Positions 10,969 to 22,290 of a stretch of DNA of 64,000 nucleotides are shown here, one piece after another; positions within the stretch are counted from its first letter, which is position 1, and each line of letters starts with the position of its first letter. The notes under the pieces are model-generated. The model saw only the letters and a list, made by a program, of their open reading frames with translations. It did not search any database and was not told the DNA's origin. The DNA is from Avena insularis. Its lineage: Eukaryota > Streptophyta > Magnoliopsida > Poales > Poaceae. A program made the translations under genes and the position numbers. The stretch covers positions 339,875,211 to 339,939,210 of the forward strand of contig CM042696.1 in the NCBI GenBank assembly GCA_023614405.1, read 5' to 3'.

Positions 10969-11138
10969 CTCCCTCCGCTTTTAAAATATAAGATGTTTTA
11001 GCTTTATGAAAGAAGTGTATCAAGATTTTTTTTAGAGTGTAGATTCATTTAGCTTTGAAGTGAATCTACGCACTAAAAAATGTCTAGATATATCTGTTTC
11101 ACAAAACTAAAACGTCTTATATTTTAAAACGGAGGGAG
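10969..11138. mobile_element. Stowaway MITE
   Basis: A 170-bp element flanked by TA (10967-10968 and 11139-11140). The left end CTCCCTCCGCTTTTAAAATA and the right end in reverse complement CTCCCTCCGTTTTAAAATAT form inverted repeats of about 35 bases. An inner inverted pair (GTAGATTCA, TGAATCTAC) makes the whole element foldable. It is about 380 bp upstream of the MATH-BTB start codon. Confidence 0.9.
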
Positions 11139-11296
11139 TAATGTACTACTAGTACTATAGATCGGATTAGCACGTAACAGAACATGATAAAAACGTGCCC
11201 GTGCACGGTAAAAACCGCTCTCTAGGCAGAGCGGCCTTTGTTTTGAGAGCAGTCCACCATATTTTTCCCTACTATTCCAGTCCCCTTGGCTCCAAG

Positions 11297-11338
11297 ATCC
11301 TCGGATACTCATCTAAAAAAAAAAAGATCCTCGGATAC
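11297..11338 (+). repeat. Short direct repeat in the MATH-BTB leader
   Basis: AAGATCCTCGGATACT occurs twice around an A-rich run, upstream of the start codon. It may be a slippage product. Confidence 0.6.
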
Positions 11339-11515
11339 TTCCTCGTCTTCTCCGGTCATCCTCTCAAGGTTCGATCTACTCTATCGGCCACATCCTTTTC
11401 TATTCCACTTGGTGAAATTAAATCGTTACTGTATGTACAATTTTCTTTCTCCTCGTCGGTACGAATTTTAGGGCTTACACGTTCGGGGTCTCCGGCATCC
11501 TCCTCGTCATCGTCG

Positions 11516-12571
11516 ATGTCTACCTCAAAGACGGTGTCGACGTGCACCCCTGAGACGGCGCAGGGCACCCACGTGTTGGACATCTTCGGGTACAGGGGCA
11601 TCGGCGTTGGCAAATACATCAGGTCCGGCGTTTTCTCCGTCGACGGTCATGACTGGTTCATCGTCTTCTTCCCCGATGGGATTAAGGAGGACCCAGATTG
11701 CATCTTAATAGTTCTCCAGTTCCATGGGAAGGGTGCCGCTGCCGCCAAGGTGCGGGCTTCTTACGATCTTCGGCTGGTCAACCAGACCACCGGGTTGCGA
11801 TCCTCAGTACGCAAACAGACGATGGAGTTCGGCACAGTCAGTCGTATTTGGGTTGCTACTGCATTTTGTACAAAGCGGAGTGATTTTGAGAAGTCGACTT
11901 ATCTTCGGGATGATCGCCTCACAATCGAATGCGCCGTCGCAGTTTTTAAAGAACCGAATGTGTCTGAAACAAAATCGTTCCCTGAGATCGAGGTGCCGCC
12001 GTCCGACTTGACTCAACATCTTTGCAAGCTGTTGCATGGAAAAGAGGGAATGGATGTCACTTTCAGTGTTGGAGGAGATACTTTCGAGGCTCACAAGATT
12101 GTGCTAGCCATGCGGTCACCTGTATTCAAAGCAGAATTCTATGGGCCGATGAGGGAGGCTAGGGCACAGTTGGTGACCATCAGAGACATGCAACCTGCTG
12201 TTTTCAGGGCCCTGCTGCACTTCATCTATACAGATTCATTGCCTGTCATGGATGAGCATGAGGGAGATGATACGAGTGAAATGATCCGGAATTTACTTGT
12301 GGCTGCAGATAGATATGCCATGGACAGGCTCAAGCTGGTTTGTCAAAGTATCCTTTGCAAGAACCTGACTGTTGAGACCGTGGCAACTACGTTGGCGATC
12401 GCTGACCAACATTACTGTGACAGCCTCAAGGACGCTTGCCTGCAATTTATCAGCTGTTCAAATGCTATGGATGATGTTGTGGCAACTCAAGGTTATAAGA
12501 ATCTCAAAAGGGAGTGCCCCTCTGTCATAGTAGATGTGTTGGAGAAGCCTAGAGAAGTTTTGCTCTATTAA
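11516..12571 (+). CDS. MATH-BTB domain protein (BPM/MBTB family)
   Basis: Intronless gene for a 351-residue protein, the usual length of the grass MATH-BTB family. Such proteins act as CUL3 ubiquitin-ligase adaptors: MATH binds the substrate, BTB binds CUL3 and dimerises. The MATH domain is about 17-146 (GTHVLDIFGY, GKYIRSGVFSVDGHDWFIVF), BTB about 162-282 (DVTFSVGGDTFEAHKIVLAM, SPVFKAEFYGPM, LLHFIYTDSLP) and a BACK-like C-terminus about 283-345. The start is the first in-frame ATG; frame upstream is open but lacks ATG. There are no internal stops and no obvious missing blocks, so it can encode a full protein. The family is greatly expanded in grasses and many members are weakly expressed or decaying. 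It is the only clearly intact gene in the window, with a MITE and Helitron upstream and repeats downstream. Confidence 0.92.
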   Translation: MSTSKTVSTCTPETAQGTHVLDIFGYRGIGVGKYIRSGVFSVDGHDWFIVFFPDGIKEDPDCILIVLQFHGKGAAAAKVRASYDLRLVNQTTGLRSSVRKQTMEFGTVSRIWVATAFCTKRSDFEKSTYLRDDRLTIECAVAVFKEPNVSETKSFPEIEVPPSDLTQHLCKLLHGKEGMDVTFSVGGDTFEAHKIVLAMRSPVFKAEFYGPMREARAQLVTIRDMQPAVFRALLHFIYTDSLPVMDEHEGDDTSEMIRNLLVAADRYAMDRLKLVCQSILCKNLTVETVATTLAIADQHYCDSLKDACLQFISCSNAMDDVVATQGYKNLKRECPSVIVDVLEKPREVLLY

Positions 12572-13151
12572 GCTGAATCTATTATTGGTTTTTTTTACCC
12601 ATGTTTTGCTACAGCCTAGAGAAGTTCATCCTAATTAACTGGAATATATTGATGAGCAATGCAGTTTAAGATCAATAGTAGCTGAGTGATTCTGAACATG
12701 TTGAAATAGCATGGTAGCTTGGCTATATCAAACCATTAATTAGACTACTCTTTCAGGCACTATTTTGAACATTTTTACCGCTTTTTTCTGTTGATTGGTT
12801 GAGCATACGAGTTGTTAAAATCGTCCCTTTACAGGAACCAACTCTGAGCCAACCACTATGTCCTTTAGATTAGCACGTGATAAATGTGTCCAAGGTCTTT
12901 AATGAGGTAATATCAAGATAACAATATATGTCATACCTCCTATTTTCTCCACCGGGGTTTTTAACGGACGTATACAAACATATTAATTGTTCTCTAAACT
13001 TATCAATGAGTTTTATCGTTTCAAGGTTTTCTCAGATAAGTCATCAAATGACAATAGTCATTATATGGTGTATCATTTTCTTCTTACTCTTGTCACTGGG
13101 TTTTAAAGGAGTTTTGACAACATATCAAATCCTATTCTCCTCATATTTTCT
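12572..13151. other. Downstream flank, possible Copia 3'-region remnant
   Basis: Probably holds the 3' UTR of the MATH-BTB gene. Around 12945-12970 'ccaccggggtttttaacgga' resembles the stretch often found between pol and the 3' LTR of plant Copia elements, and a related 'cactgggttttaaagg' occurs near 13095. No LTR is seen; weak evidence. Confidence 0.25.
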
Positions 13152-13869
13152 TCGAAACAGGTTTTACATCCCGCTATATTAATATAGCAACGCATACAAT
13201 GTTCCGAATAGTGCTGGGGCAGAATAGAATAAACTATGCCCAAACAAAAAAACAAGAAGAAATAAAAGAAAATAAAGCCGACATTGGCGGTGCGACGAGA
13301 ACAAAGGTAACTCGCCACCGTTGCGCCCTCCGCAGAAGTACCACCACACGTCTAGCATTACAAAGTGCCGCGTACCAAGCAACATCTCCTAGAAGGGGAG
13401 TGACGACCACGACCCTGCTGCCCGCATAGATCCTAGGGTTTCCCCCGGTACGCCATGGGAGGTGGAAGAGGGATACCCCCGACACCCTTCAGGAAGGACG
13501 GCGATACCCATAGGCGTCACTGCATCGGTGTCACAGTGATAAGGATTTCTCTCGACCTCTCAACATAGTCACATTCCTGGACACTTTGTAATGCTTCACC
13601 AAGCTCGTCGCCCACGTGCCCGCGCCACCATGATTTTAAAGTCGCCACCGTCGTCACACCGTGAGCCACGGAGTGAGGCCGGTAGGACCGAGAGAGCAAA
13701 ACCTTTGGCAAGGGTCGGCATGGCATCAGCATGCGGGAGGGAACTACCTCTACGGCGGTAGCCGACCGGATGTAGAAGCAAGATAAACCAGACCTACTGG
13801 CCTGGCCAAGCCCATATAGGCTCGCAAAGTCTCGCCGCCGCACTGCAACCAGGGTGTCTCTGTACACAC
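13152..13869 (-). mobile_element. LINE-like 3' end, fragment
   Basis: Read on the minus strand, this GC-rich stretch passes into a T-rich tract with TTTGTTTGGGC and ends TATATTAATATAGCGGGATG then TAAAACCTGTTTC. That closely resembles the 3' ends of grass LINEs (short TATA-like run, GCGGGnnGAAAnCC). No reverse transcriptase remains. Copia A inserted at 13870 and presumably separates it from its 5' part. No coding frame is supported. Confidence 0.4.
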
Positions 13870-15550
13870 TGAAAGGAATATGCCCGAGAGGCAATAATAA
13901 AGTGGTTATTATCTTATTCCATGTTTATGATAAATGTTTATTTCTCATGCTATAATTGTTTAACCAGAAACGTTGATACATGTGTGATTTATAAATAGAA
14001 AAAGTTCCTAGTAATGCCTCTCTTAATACTAGCTTGTTCATTAACTGATGATCACAGGTTTCCTGATCATAAACATTGGATGTTGTTAATAACAAGGTCA
14101 TATCATTGGAGACTGATATGATGAACAGTCACCCGAAGTAGATATAGCAATACGATCATATCCTCAAGTTTATATTGCTATCACATTCATACTAACTCAA
14201 TCACCATGAGATCACGTCAATCACTTTCACCGGAAAGGTACTTTGATTACGTCAAACGTCACTTTGTAATTGGGTGATTATAAAGGTGTCGTCGGGTACT
14301 TGGAAAGTGATAGTTGAGGCTCGTGGATCAAGAGTAGGATTTGTCCATCTAGATGGCGGACAAATATACCCAGGGCCCTCTCGGTGATATCACACTGACA
14401 TAGCTTGCAAGCAAGTGATTTGATCACTAGAATGTTATATCACAGGAACAAGAAAATGAGTATTTGTCGAAAACGATATTAAACAAGGTATGGATGATAC
14501 CGAGTGATCTAATCTCGGACAAGTAAAATATTGCGAGACAAAAGAAATTTGATTACAGCGAAAAAGGTTTAGACGATCATTGGATTTTCGTGGAACTAGT
14601 GGGAGTCATTATGGATCTCCAGATCCCGCTAATGATTATTAATCAGAGAAAGTCTCGATCATGTCTACATAGTTCTCGAACCCATAGGGAGATACACTTA
14701 AGGTTAGTCGACGAATTGAGTGGATAGGGAACAAAGGAGAAGATAATGGACATAGCAGGAATTTGTTCCGATAAATCTGCCAGAATAGTTTTGGTGTATC
14801 AGAATAGCATCAGAGATTGAATTATTAATGTGTTTATTAAATGAAGTGTTCATTAAATGAATTATTTATTAAATGAAGTGTTCATTAAATGAGTAACATT
14901 GAATGAACTGAATTAAAAGTGGTTTTAATGAAGAGATTCTTGATTTTTCTGTGGAGGATAAATAGAAGAAAGTGGATAATGTTTTTATGTGAGTGGAGAG
15001 TCCACCCACGTAATTGGGAAAGAGGTGGGGAAGCCATATGGCTGTGCGCCATGCCTCCTTGGGTTGCCCCCTCATGTATAAAAGGCCCCCCTCCCCCCTC
15101 TCAACTTACACCATTCACCATTCCTCATATGCCCTTTGGTTGACATCTTCCTCCCCTTCTATCCTTTTCCATTGCCACGAGCGAGGTGCTTAGGAGAAGC
15201 CCTACTCAAGATCTTCCCCACCATCAACACCACCACGTTGTAGTGTTAGCGGAGTTCCTGAAGATCCACTACTTCTGCTGACCGGCTAGAGCGAGGGTTC
15301 GAGAGTCGTCGGCACACCGTACGTGTGACCGATTACGGAGGCGCTGCCACTTGTGGTGCTAATCGTCTGCACATCCTTGAGGACGATCGTGTATACTCTA
15401 CATCATCCATGTTTGTTTGCGGGAATGTTATCCCGTGTTACGGTCTTCGAGGGTGAGTCTATCTGAAACCTTTACATGTATCTCCTAGATATGATCTTGG
15501 TGGTTGGAACCGTAGGAATTTTTTTATTTTCTATGCAACGAACCCCATCA
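13870..15550 (+). repeat. 5' LTR of Copia A
   Basis: It starts TGAAAGGAATATGCCCGAGA and ends CCCCATCA, 1681 bp. A TATAAAA box lies at 15077-15083. Homologous LTRs occur at 26516, 34559 and 41120. Confidence 0.9.
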
Positions 15551-15551
15551 G

Positions 15552-15564
15552 TGGTATCAGAGCC
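15552..15564 (+). promoter_or_regulatory. Primer binding site (tRNA-iMet), Copia A
   Basis: TGGTATCAGAGCC, one base after the LTR, complementary to the 3' end of initiator tRNA-Met as in plant Copia elements. Confidence 0.9.
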
Positions 15565-18480
15565 GTGTCTATGCGTAGATGCTTTGTACGGTTAGAACAC
15601 ATAGAGATGTGGGTGTTTATAGTCTTGTTGTTTCATTCTTGCGTAAATTTTGATCATGGTGGCATGTTGGGATGAAGCCGTCCGGACTAATTTTACATGT
15701 CCTCGCACATGAGACCTGTCCCATGCTTGACATGCAACTCGTATTGCATAAGTGGCTCAGTGGGTGTCTGTCTCTCCCAACATAATTGTGATCTAATTTA
15801 CAATGGTTTTCAAATAACTTTATTGTCAACGTTGTGGCTGAAATTTGTAGGTAGAACGGTTCTCTCCTAGAAAGCCCAAAACTGCGTAAAATATGCAAAA
15901 ATGAATTAGAGGCGTCTAACTTGTTTTTGCAGGGCATGTGATGTCATATACTCTATGATACAAAGATTGTTGTATGCAATATGTTTTATTGTAAAACAAC
16001 CAGCAGGAGCCATATGGTTGTTATTTTATTTTATGTCTTGCGTGCCGGAAAATTGAAATCCATGTAATTAGATTAGTGGAGAACAACCATGGTGGTAGCG
16101 CCATGGACCTTGGTGGCACGACGTAAGAATGATGGTGATCATATCAAGACGCACAAGATGGAGATCGAATGCGAGAAGGACCATATTATATCACATTATA
16201 GATGCATGTGATGTTTATCCTTTGATGCATCTTATTTTGGGTTGATTTGATCGCCTCGGTAATATTTGATTGCCTCAGTAGCATTATAAGATGATCCCTC
16301 CCACTAAATATCATGATAATAATATGTTCTTCCTTAGTATGCACCATTAAGAAAGTTCGTCGTTTCGAAGCACCACGTGAGGATCGGGTGTGATAAACTC
16401 TATGTTCTCATACAACGGGTGTAAGACAGTTTTACACACGCGGATACTAAGGTTCTTACTTGGAGAGCCTATACAGACATGGCCTCGGAACATGAACCGA
16501 AAGGTAAAGAACGAGTCATATGGATGATATGATGCCCATACAATGCTCCCCATTGGAGCCGCACCACCACTCGCGATGATCGGTCGTGGCGTAGTGAATT
16601 TGGTTCATGCAATCACTAAAAATGACTAGAGGGATGTCGTTTTTGAGTGGGAGTTCACATAGTAATATGATTAAAGTTGAACTCAATTTATCATAAATTG
16701 AATCGAAGTAAATTTGCATAGTTCGTTGTAGTTACTGGCATTCATTTAGTACCTTGTGTTTAGCCATGATTGAGATACTATAACTATAATATTCTGGAAT
16801 TTTTACTTTACGAGCCGGTATCGTATTGTTTTATGAGTGTCAATCTAAAGTTTAAAGTACTATTGCTAACTTTCAGCAAAACCTCACTTACTCCATGAAA
16901 TTCAATAAGTTGTATTGAATCAAGAGTAACAAATTCCAGCGTTAGTATCTAAGTATCATGCTTGCCTCCATGATTCTTGATATTGAAAATTGTTTTAATA
17001 TCAATGTTATCTAGGAGCTGAAAATTGTTTCAGTAACCATCATCTGTAGAAGATATTATGATATCTGAAATAATTCTTGGTTGCAATATGATAGAATATA
17101 ATTTTACTAAGATACATGTTCTCATATTGTATGAGAATTTGTAAAGGTTGGAGATGCTAGGCGCCCTGATCTCCCAAAAGATTTTGGTAACTAACATTAT
17201 ATTCGCGATTCACCTTTATAAGCTATAGTAGCTTGATCATGAAAGTTGTCATGATAAGGATGGATACAAGATATAGGTAAACTATTTACTACATTAAAAG
17301 GATTACTAAAAGGAATGAAATTTGAAAGAACACCAAACATTTGATGATGGTGATCCACTTTAAAGTGCAAGTCCAAAGGTATTAGTATTTGATTATACAT
17401 GCTTTGGACTATGTGTTATATGTATGGAACCACTATTGATGTTGATAGCTTATTTTAAGAAGGAAAGGTAATACCGAAAGAGAATCTGGTAAATATTTGG
17501 CTGAAAGGAGAAAGACTGGAAAAGTCCATCTTAGGTATATAAATGATATACACGTTATGGATATATTCTTTTCTTGTTAAACAATGTGGTTCTTGGGTAT
17601 TGGATACCAAATTCGTTGGTATGAAGTGTCATATAGAACAACACAATTCATGAACTGCAATGGCCTAAGTAACTAGCAAAATAATATGTGATAATGTTCA
17701 TCAAAAACAAATAAAGTGTTATTGTGTTTCTCGTTGACATTAAAGCTTGCCTTCAAGATTTGTATTAATAATTATTATTTTGTTCTGGTATTATGAGAAT
17801 AATGATTATTCAAATAATCACCATATTCCATTGAACATGGATGAACTCTTACAAATCTAGTTGGATAAATCATGTCCATAAACACTGATGGTAAAAAGCG
17901 GCAAGACGAATGATTGGAATATCACTTTTGAGTGAAATTGCTATTTAAATTATATTGGAAAGAAAACAAGAAGAAAACTCCATGTTAATGGATTTTTGGA
18001 GTCTTTTGATTTTGATCAGTTGACGCTTGTGAAACTTTCCTGGAGATAATTAAAACCTCGTTCATGGGCCAACAAAGAACGAATGACTAACCTATTGGAC
18101 ATAGTGCTGTATATTTTCCAATATGTGTAGTCGTGAGTGATGGATTTAAACTACATATGCTTTCTCTGAAATTTGAGTAAATACATGTGTATGTTTACTT
18201 AATAAGGGAGAAGTATGAAACATTTGAAAATGTTTAAATGATTTTAGGATGAAGTGGAAAATCATTGTAACAATAAAATAAAGAATTTATGATTGGATCA
18301 TAAAGGAAGATATTTGAGTTATAAGTTTAGCAAAACACCTATGATTTGAGGAATTGTTCCATTGACTTGCGTTTCTCGAAACACCATAGGAATATGGAAT
18401 GTTCGCAAAATGTAATCAAACCTTGTTTGATATGGTAGAATCAATGGTGTTATTTATAAATTGCCATTATATTTTGAAGA
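15565..18480 (+). other. Copia A leader and decayed gag-pol region
   Basis: The leader up to about 16740 aligns block by block with those of Copia C (36255-37320) and Copia H (61470-62530), for example 'cctcggaac' and 'gatgtcgttttt gagtgg' segments. From there to 18480 no frame stays open for more than about 70 codons. Confidence 0.6.
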
Positions 18481-18611
18481 TTAAGCTTTAGTGACTACCG
18501 CTTTTGCACTGAAAAGAGCTCCATCACGATCCTTTGAAATGACACCATATGAGTTATGGATTGGGATAGAACCCAAGCCGTCCTTTATTAAAGTTTGGTA
18601 TGTGATGGCTG
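18480..18611 (+). pseudogene. Copia integrase C-terminal remnant
   Basis: One frame reads ALKRAPSRSFEMTPYELWIG then IEPKPSFIKVWYVMA, the TPYELWxGxKPxxxxLxVW signature found at the end of the Copia integrase core region. Integrase would insert the cDNA copy into chromosomal DNA. Flanking frames are broken and Gypsy D interrupts the sequence at 18612. The same region in Copia C (39085-39180) is preserved with an added TGA. Only a remnant; no functional protein is possible. Confidence 0.7.
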
Positions 18612-20401
18612 TGATAATACAACACTTTTTAGCAATATAAATTGTGTCATTTGCCTATCATGTCATGCTCCATCTAAATATTGCTATGCCTGATATGCAT
18701 GATTACTTGTTTTTATTAAATTCAATATGAGCTTTGCACATTTAGTAGTTTAGGTAGAATTTTATCCCTCTTCCTTGTCTTTGACATGTTTGTAGGTGTT
18801 GATGATGATTATGGATAAAACAAAGGCAAAAGGAACAAAGAGAGCATAGTATGGAGGAGCTGCAGGGACCAGACTTAGCCATTTGAGGTGTTGGAAAAGT
18901 GTATTTTTCCAACTTCTCAAAATAAAGATCCAAGACAACAAAGTTGTATCCCTTGATGATACAAATTCAACGAGCCCAAGAACACCCAAAACAGAGTTCG
19001 TATGAAGAAATGGCATCCAAAATACTAAAGAGTACTGAAGGTTTAACGGCCAACTATACGATAGGAGCAAAAATTCCGGCCGTATAGCTCCTGCTGTATA
19101 GTTGTCAAAAAGGTTGCAAACGACTGGATTTCGCCCTATGAAAGCTCCAGAACCTTCCCTAAGTCATATGACGGTATTGGGGAACCCTAGGGCACCCCCA
19201 AGGCCTATATAAAGGAGGGAGGAGACAAAGAAGAGAGGAGGAAGCAACCATACACCATATACAAGATCTAGATCCCATCTACCACCTCCACGGAGGCGCC
19301 CTGCCACCGTGCCGCCTCCCTAGCCTCTACAGCTCCACCAAGATCCAAATCTCCATCAACACCATCAAGCCATTCAAGCAAGAAGAGGAGGAGAAGGAAG
19401 ACACCGCCATCACCGCACGATCATCACTATCTCCATCGCCGCTACTCCTTCATCCTTCCCCATCATGATCTTCGTGATAGGTTGTAACATGGCTTGAACC
19501 CCCTTTTATTAATTTTATGATGATTTGAGTAATTGAAGTGTGGTGTATTCTTGTTAATTAATATGTCTGTGCTTTCTCTTTACATTGTTCAATTCATGAT
19601 ATTATTCTAGTGACTGGAGACGTCCAATCCATTGTTGAGGAATTTACTAGGGATTCACGGAGTGTCACAAAACTTATCATTAGTCTCTGCCCTTCCATGG
19701 GTAGAACTAATAGGATATTTGCTATAAGTGATTTGCGGAGGCAATAGCAGCTTAGGATGCACCGCCTAGAGTTCCCTCAAGATCACTCATGATATAGATA
19801 GGTATGTTGCGAATTGCTTGACCCCAAAGTGATAGATAGGATATCTTGTGACTAACACACTTGCTTAGGAGTACGGTTGTCCATATAACTTAATGCCTTT
19901 GCTCTGGTTTACCTTGATTGGTCTTGTTACCTTAATATACTATTCTCTTACGAGATGACCCATGTTTGAAGAGGGTGTGGATAATTGATTTGTCTAGTTG
20001 CCTCTTACCAACGGTGGGAGACAATAGTATATGAGGGACCACCACAATTATAGTTAACAGCTATTCCTAAGCACTTATCATGCACACCGGTATACACAAC
20101 ATTACTTGAGGAATCATAGCATTAATATTTCATCTCATTACATTCACCTTTTTCAGTTTTACTTTTGTTCTAGTTTTTTCCAGTCCTAGTAGTAGTTATT
20201 ACAAAACATCTTAAATTCATTTATCCTAGCAACTTATAGAATAGGCTATTTCCAAACAACGGTTTGGGTGCGAACATGGTCGCATTGACAACATGGCTGC
20301 GGGGTCGTGTTCGCCGAGCTCCCATCGGGACAAACTCTTTAAATATTTGCTGCTACAAGTACTGCAATAACCCTATTATTGGTGCAGGAACCCAGTCATC
20401 A
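18612..20401 (+). repeat. 5' LTR of Gypsy D
   Basis: It starts TGATAATACAACAC and ends CAGTCATCA, 1790 bp, 3 bases before the primer site. A TATATAAA box lies at 19206-19213. It contains one copy of the CAACTATAC hairpin module (19049-19105). The boundary is inferred from the TG and CA ends, as the second LTR is not in the window. Confidence 0.75.
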
Positions 20402-20404
20402 AAT

Positions 20405-20422
20405 TGGCGCCGTTGCCGGGGA
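20405..20422 (+). promoter_or_regulatory. Primer binding site (tRNA-Asp), Gypsy D
   Basis: TGGCGCCGTTGCCGGGGA, a match to the complement of the plant tRNA-Asp 3' end, the usual site in Sabrina/WHAM-like grass Gypsy elements. Confidence 0.9.
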
Positions 20423-20553
20423 GCAAAGCGTTCGGTTATCTACTCGCACATAGTTTGTTTCAGTTTGTTGCTATTATCTTACTATTTTATTTTATATTGA
20501 AAACAATAAAAAATTACAAAACCAAAAATTTATAAAAAATGTTGCTACTAATC

Positions 20554-21564
20554 ATGTCTTCCGAGATAAATTTTGTTCAAGAGATAATATAAGCATTGGA
20601 TGATATAAAGTATTCAAGTTCATCAAGCATGGTTGCTAGACATGAGCTGATAAAGAAATTGCTGGACCAATTGGAAAGGAATTCATTATGGTTGCATGCT
20701 AATGATGGATCTTATTGCACAATTTGTATAACAGATGACCACCTTAATTTTCAATGTAAGTATTCCAACAATCCTACTCTAGCAAATTATAATAGAGATA
20801 AATCCTATGCTAGTTTGGAAGTACTAGAATACTTTCTTTTCAAAGGTGCATCTGAAATGGTATTTAGTCTAGGAAGTATTGATGTTGAAAGTGAAGCACT
20901 TGATTGAGTTTTTAATTTAGTATACCTCATATTCCTCTTTTGCGACAATAATTTAAGTAATAATGCATTGGTATTATATTATTTGAAACTGTCTAAAACC
21001 ACCATGGAGAAAGATAACCTTTTGCAGGACTCACTAAAGAGCGAAGAGGAAAAGGAGCACAAGGAGGAACAACGGATTGATCATCCGCTCACACCTTCGA
21101 ATCCTACTTTTGATTCTATCATTGTTATTAAAACACTAGTCGATGAAATGGAGGAATAAAAAGGTGAGGCTAACAAAGAGAGTCACACTACAACTTTTGT
21201 TTGTGATGCCTCTCACTCTAGTAGTGATTTTTATAATGCTAAAACTGTTGATAATTGTTCTGCGGAGGCCTTGTGCCTAGACACTCATATGGAGAGCATT
21301 AATAATAATGAACTAGAGATAGAACCTTGCTATACTAACATGCAGGGTCCTGAACTCCCTGCTATGAAGGAAGAATACTATGAAGTGTTCCCCTACACAG
21401 GTAACCAAGGTAAAGATTTAAGAATTTTATATGAATCTCAAATCCTCTCATTGCAGCTATACACGGAGGCATGTTCACCAAGCTTGGTGCATCAACACTC
21501 ACTTGAAAGCGAGAACTTGTTCATATACATGATGCCGATGCACCGTAAGCAGGTACGGCTCTAA
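20554..21564 (+). pseudogene. Gypsy D single ORF (gag-like position), with stops
   Basis: From an ATG at 20554 one frame runs 337 codons to a TAA at 21562-21564, interrupted by in-frame stops at 20590, 20905 and 21157. It lies where gag should be, but no gag core domain is recognised. The middle is acidic and charged (SLKSEEEKEHKEEQRID). The protein ends FIYMMPMHRKQVRL, matching the end of the ORFs in Gypsy F (YKIPMHRKWV) and Gypsy E (YKIPLHRKWVRL). That shared ending is the main evidence the frame was once translated. Function unknown. Confidence 0.55.
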
Positions 21565-21689
21565 CCGAACTCTACTTCAAGATGCTCCAAGCTGGTATGT
21601 ACAACCTCACCTCGAGTCGATATCCCTTGGGATCTAGGTTGGAAATGTATGGAGCATCCTAGCCTGACTTTATGGCTTTAAAGAGAGTG

Positions 21690-21712
21690 CTTCCCGGGAG
21701 GCAACCCGGAAG
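21690..21712 (+). ncRNA. Conserved 23-nt hairpin, Gypsy D copy
   Basis: Arms CTT(C)CCGGG and CCCGGAAG around loop AGGCAA, with one bulged base. The same 23-nt layout occurs at 28340 and 51914. The two lower pairs are CC/GG here and TT/AA in the other copies, compensatory changes that suggest RNA structure. Confidence 0.55.
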
Positions 21713-22030
21713 TTACTAGGTGTCTTTCTTAGTTTTGTGTCTTGAGTCTAGTTGCATTCATGTTGCATTGGCACTTTTATTCTTCGCATGTCTTTCTATT
21801 AGAGTAATCTTGTGGTAGTTTTCAAATGGTAGAATTTATTGTCACTATATTATTTGTTGCATAAACTCGGTAAAAGGGAAGAGAAAAATCAGTTTCAGGT
21901 GAATCCTTCAATTATATGTATTTGTTGGTCGAAAATTAAGGTTGTTACTTTACCGTCAAAACATGGTGTTTATTAAGTTTCAGGTTAATAACGAATCCTC
22001 GAAGAAACAGGTGAAGATTGGCGTTTCCAG

Positions 22031-22290
22031 AAGGTTTAATGACCAACTATACAGCAGGAATTTTTTTTCTGGCCGTATAATTGCGGTCGTATAGTTGTCT
22101 AACCCATTTCCGAATTTCTATTGCAGGGTACTACAAGTTTAACGACCTGGTCTGGCCGTATAGTTGTAGCCGTATAGATATCGACGCCATCTACCCTTTG
22201 ATGTTCAAGGTACTGTAAGTTTAACGACCAACTATACGGCGAGACCTTTTTGGTTTGGCCGTATAGTTGCACCTGTATAGCTGGGAAAAC
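22031..22290 (+). repeat. Array of CAACTATAC hairpin modules
   Basis: Three units of about 85-100 bp, each opening with a 'agtttaacgacc'-like lead (22034, 22134, 22217). In the last, CAACTATACGGC (22229-22240) and GCCGTATAGTTG (22258-22269) form a perfect 12-bp stem. A fourth unit lies in the LTR at 19036-19105. Confidence 0.75.

Larger units (their letters stand above)
13870..18611 (+). mobile_element. Copia element A (Angela/BARE-like), 5' part
   Basis: 5' LTR, tRNA-iMet primer site and a decayed interior, cut off by Gypsy D at 18612. The preceding 5 bp are CACAC. The 3' part is not in the window and should lie to the right of it, beyond the nest. The interior is homologous to Copia C (34559-42798), with shared blocks such as 'ggatttttggagtctttt'. 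Only the integrase C-terminal signature is readable, at 18500-18600. Confidence 0.85.

Noticed and set aside
10741..11001. Short ORF across the Helitron end and MITE
   Set aside because: It crosses two transposon boundaries and has no coding character.
11195..11515. N-terminal extension of the MATH-BTB protein
   Set aside because: The frame is open upstream but begins without an ATG and includes leader repeats; the first ATG at 11516 gives the normal family length.
22031..22290. CRISPR-like array
   Set aside because: Units are imperfect, spacing is irregular, the genome is a plant, and the module also occurs in the element's LTR.
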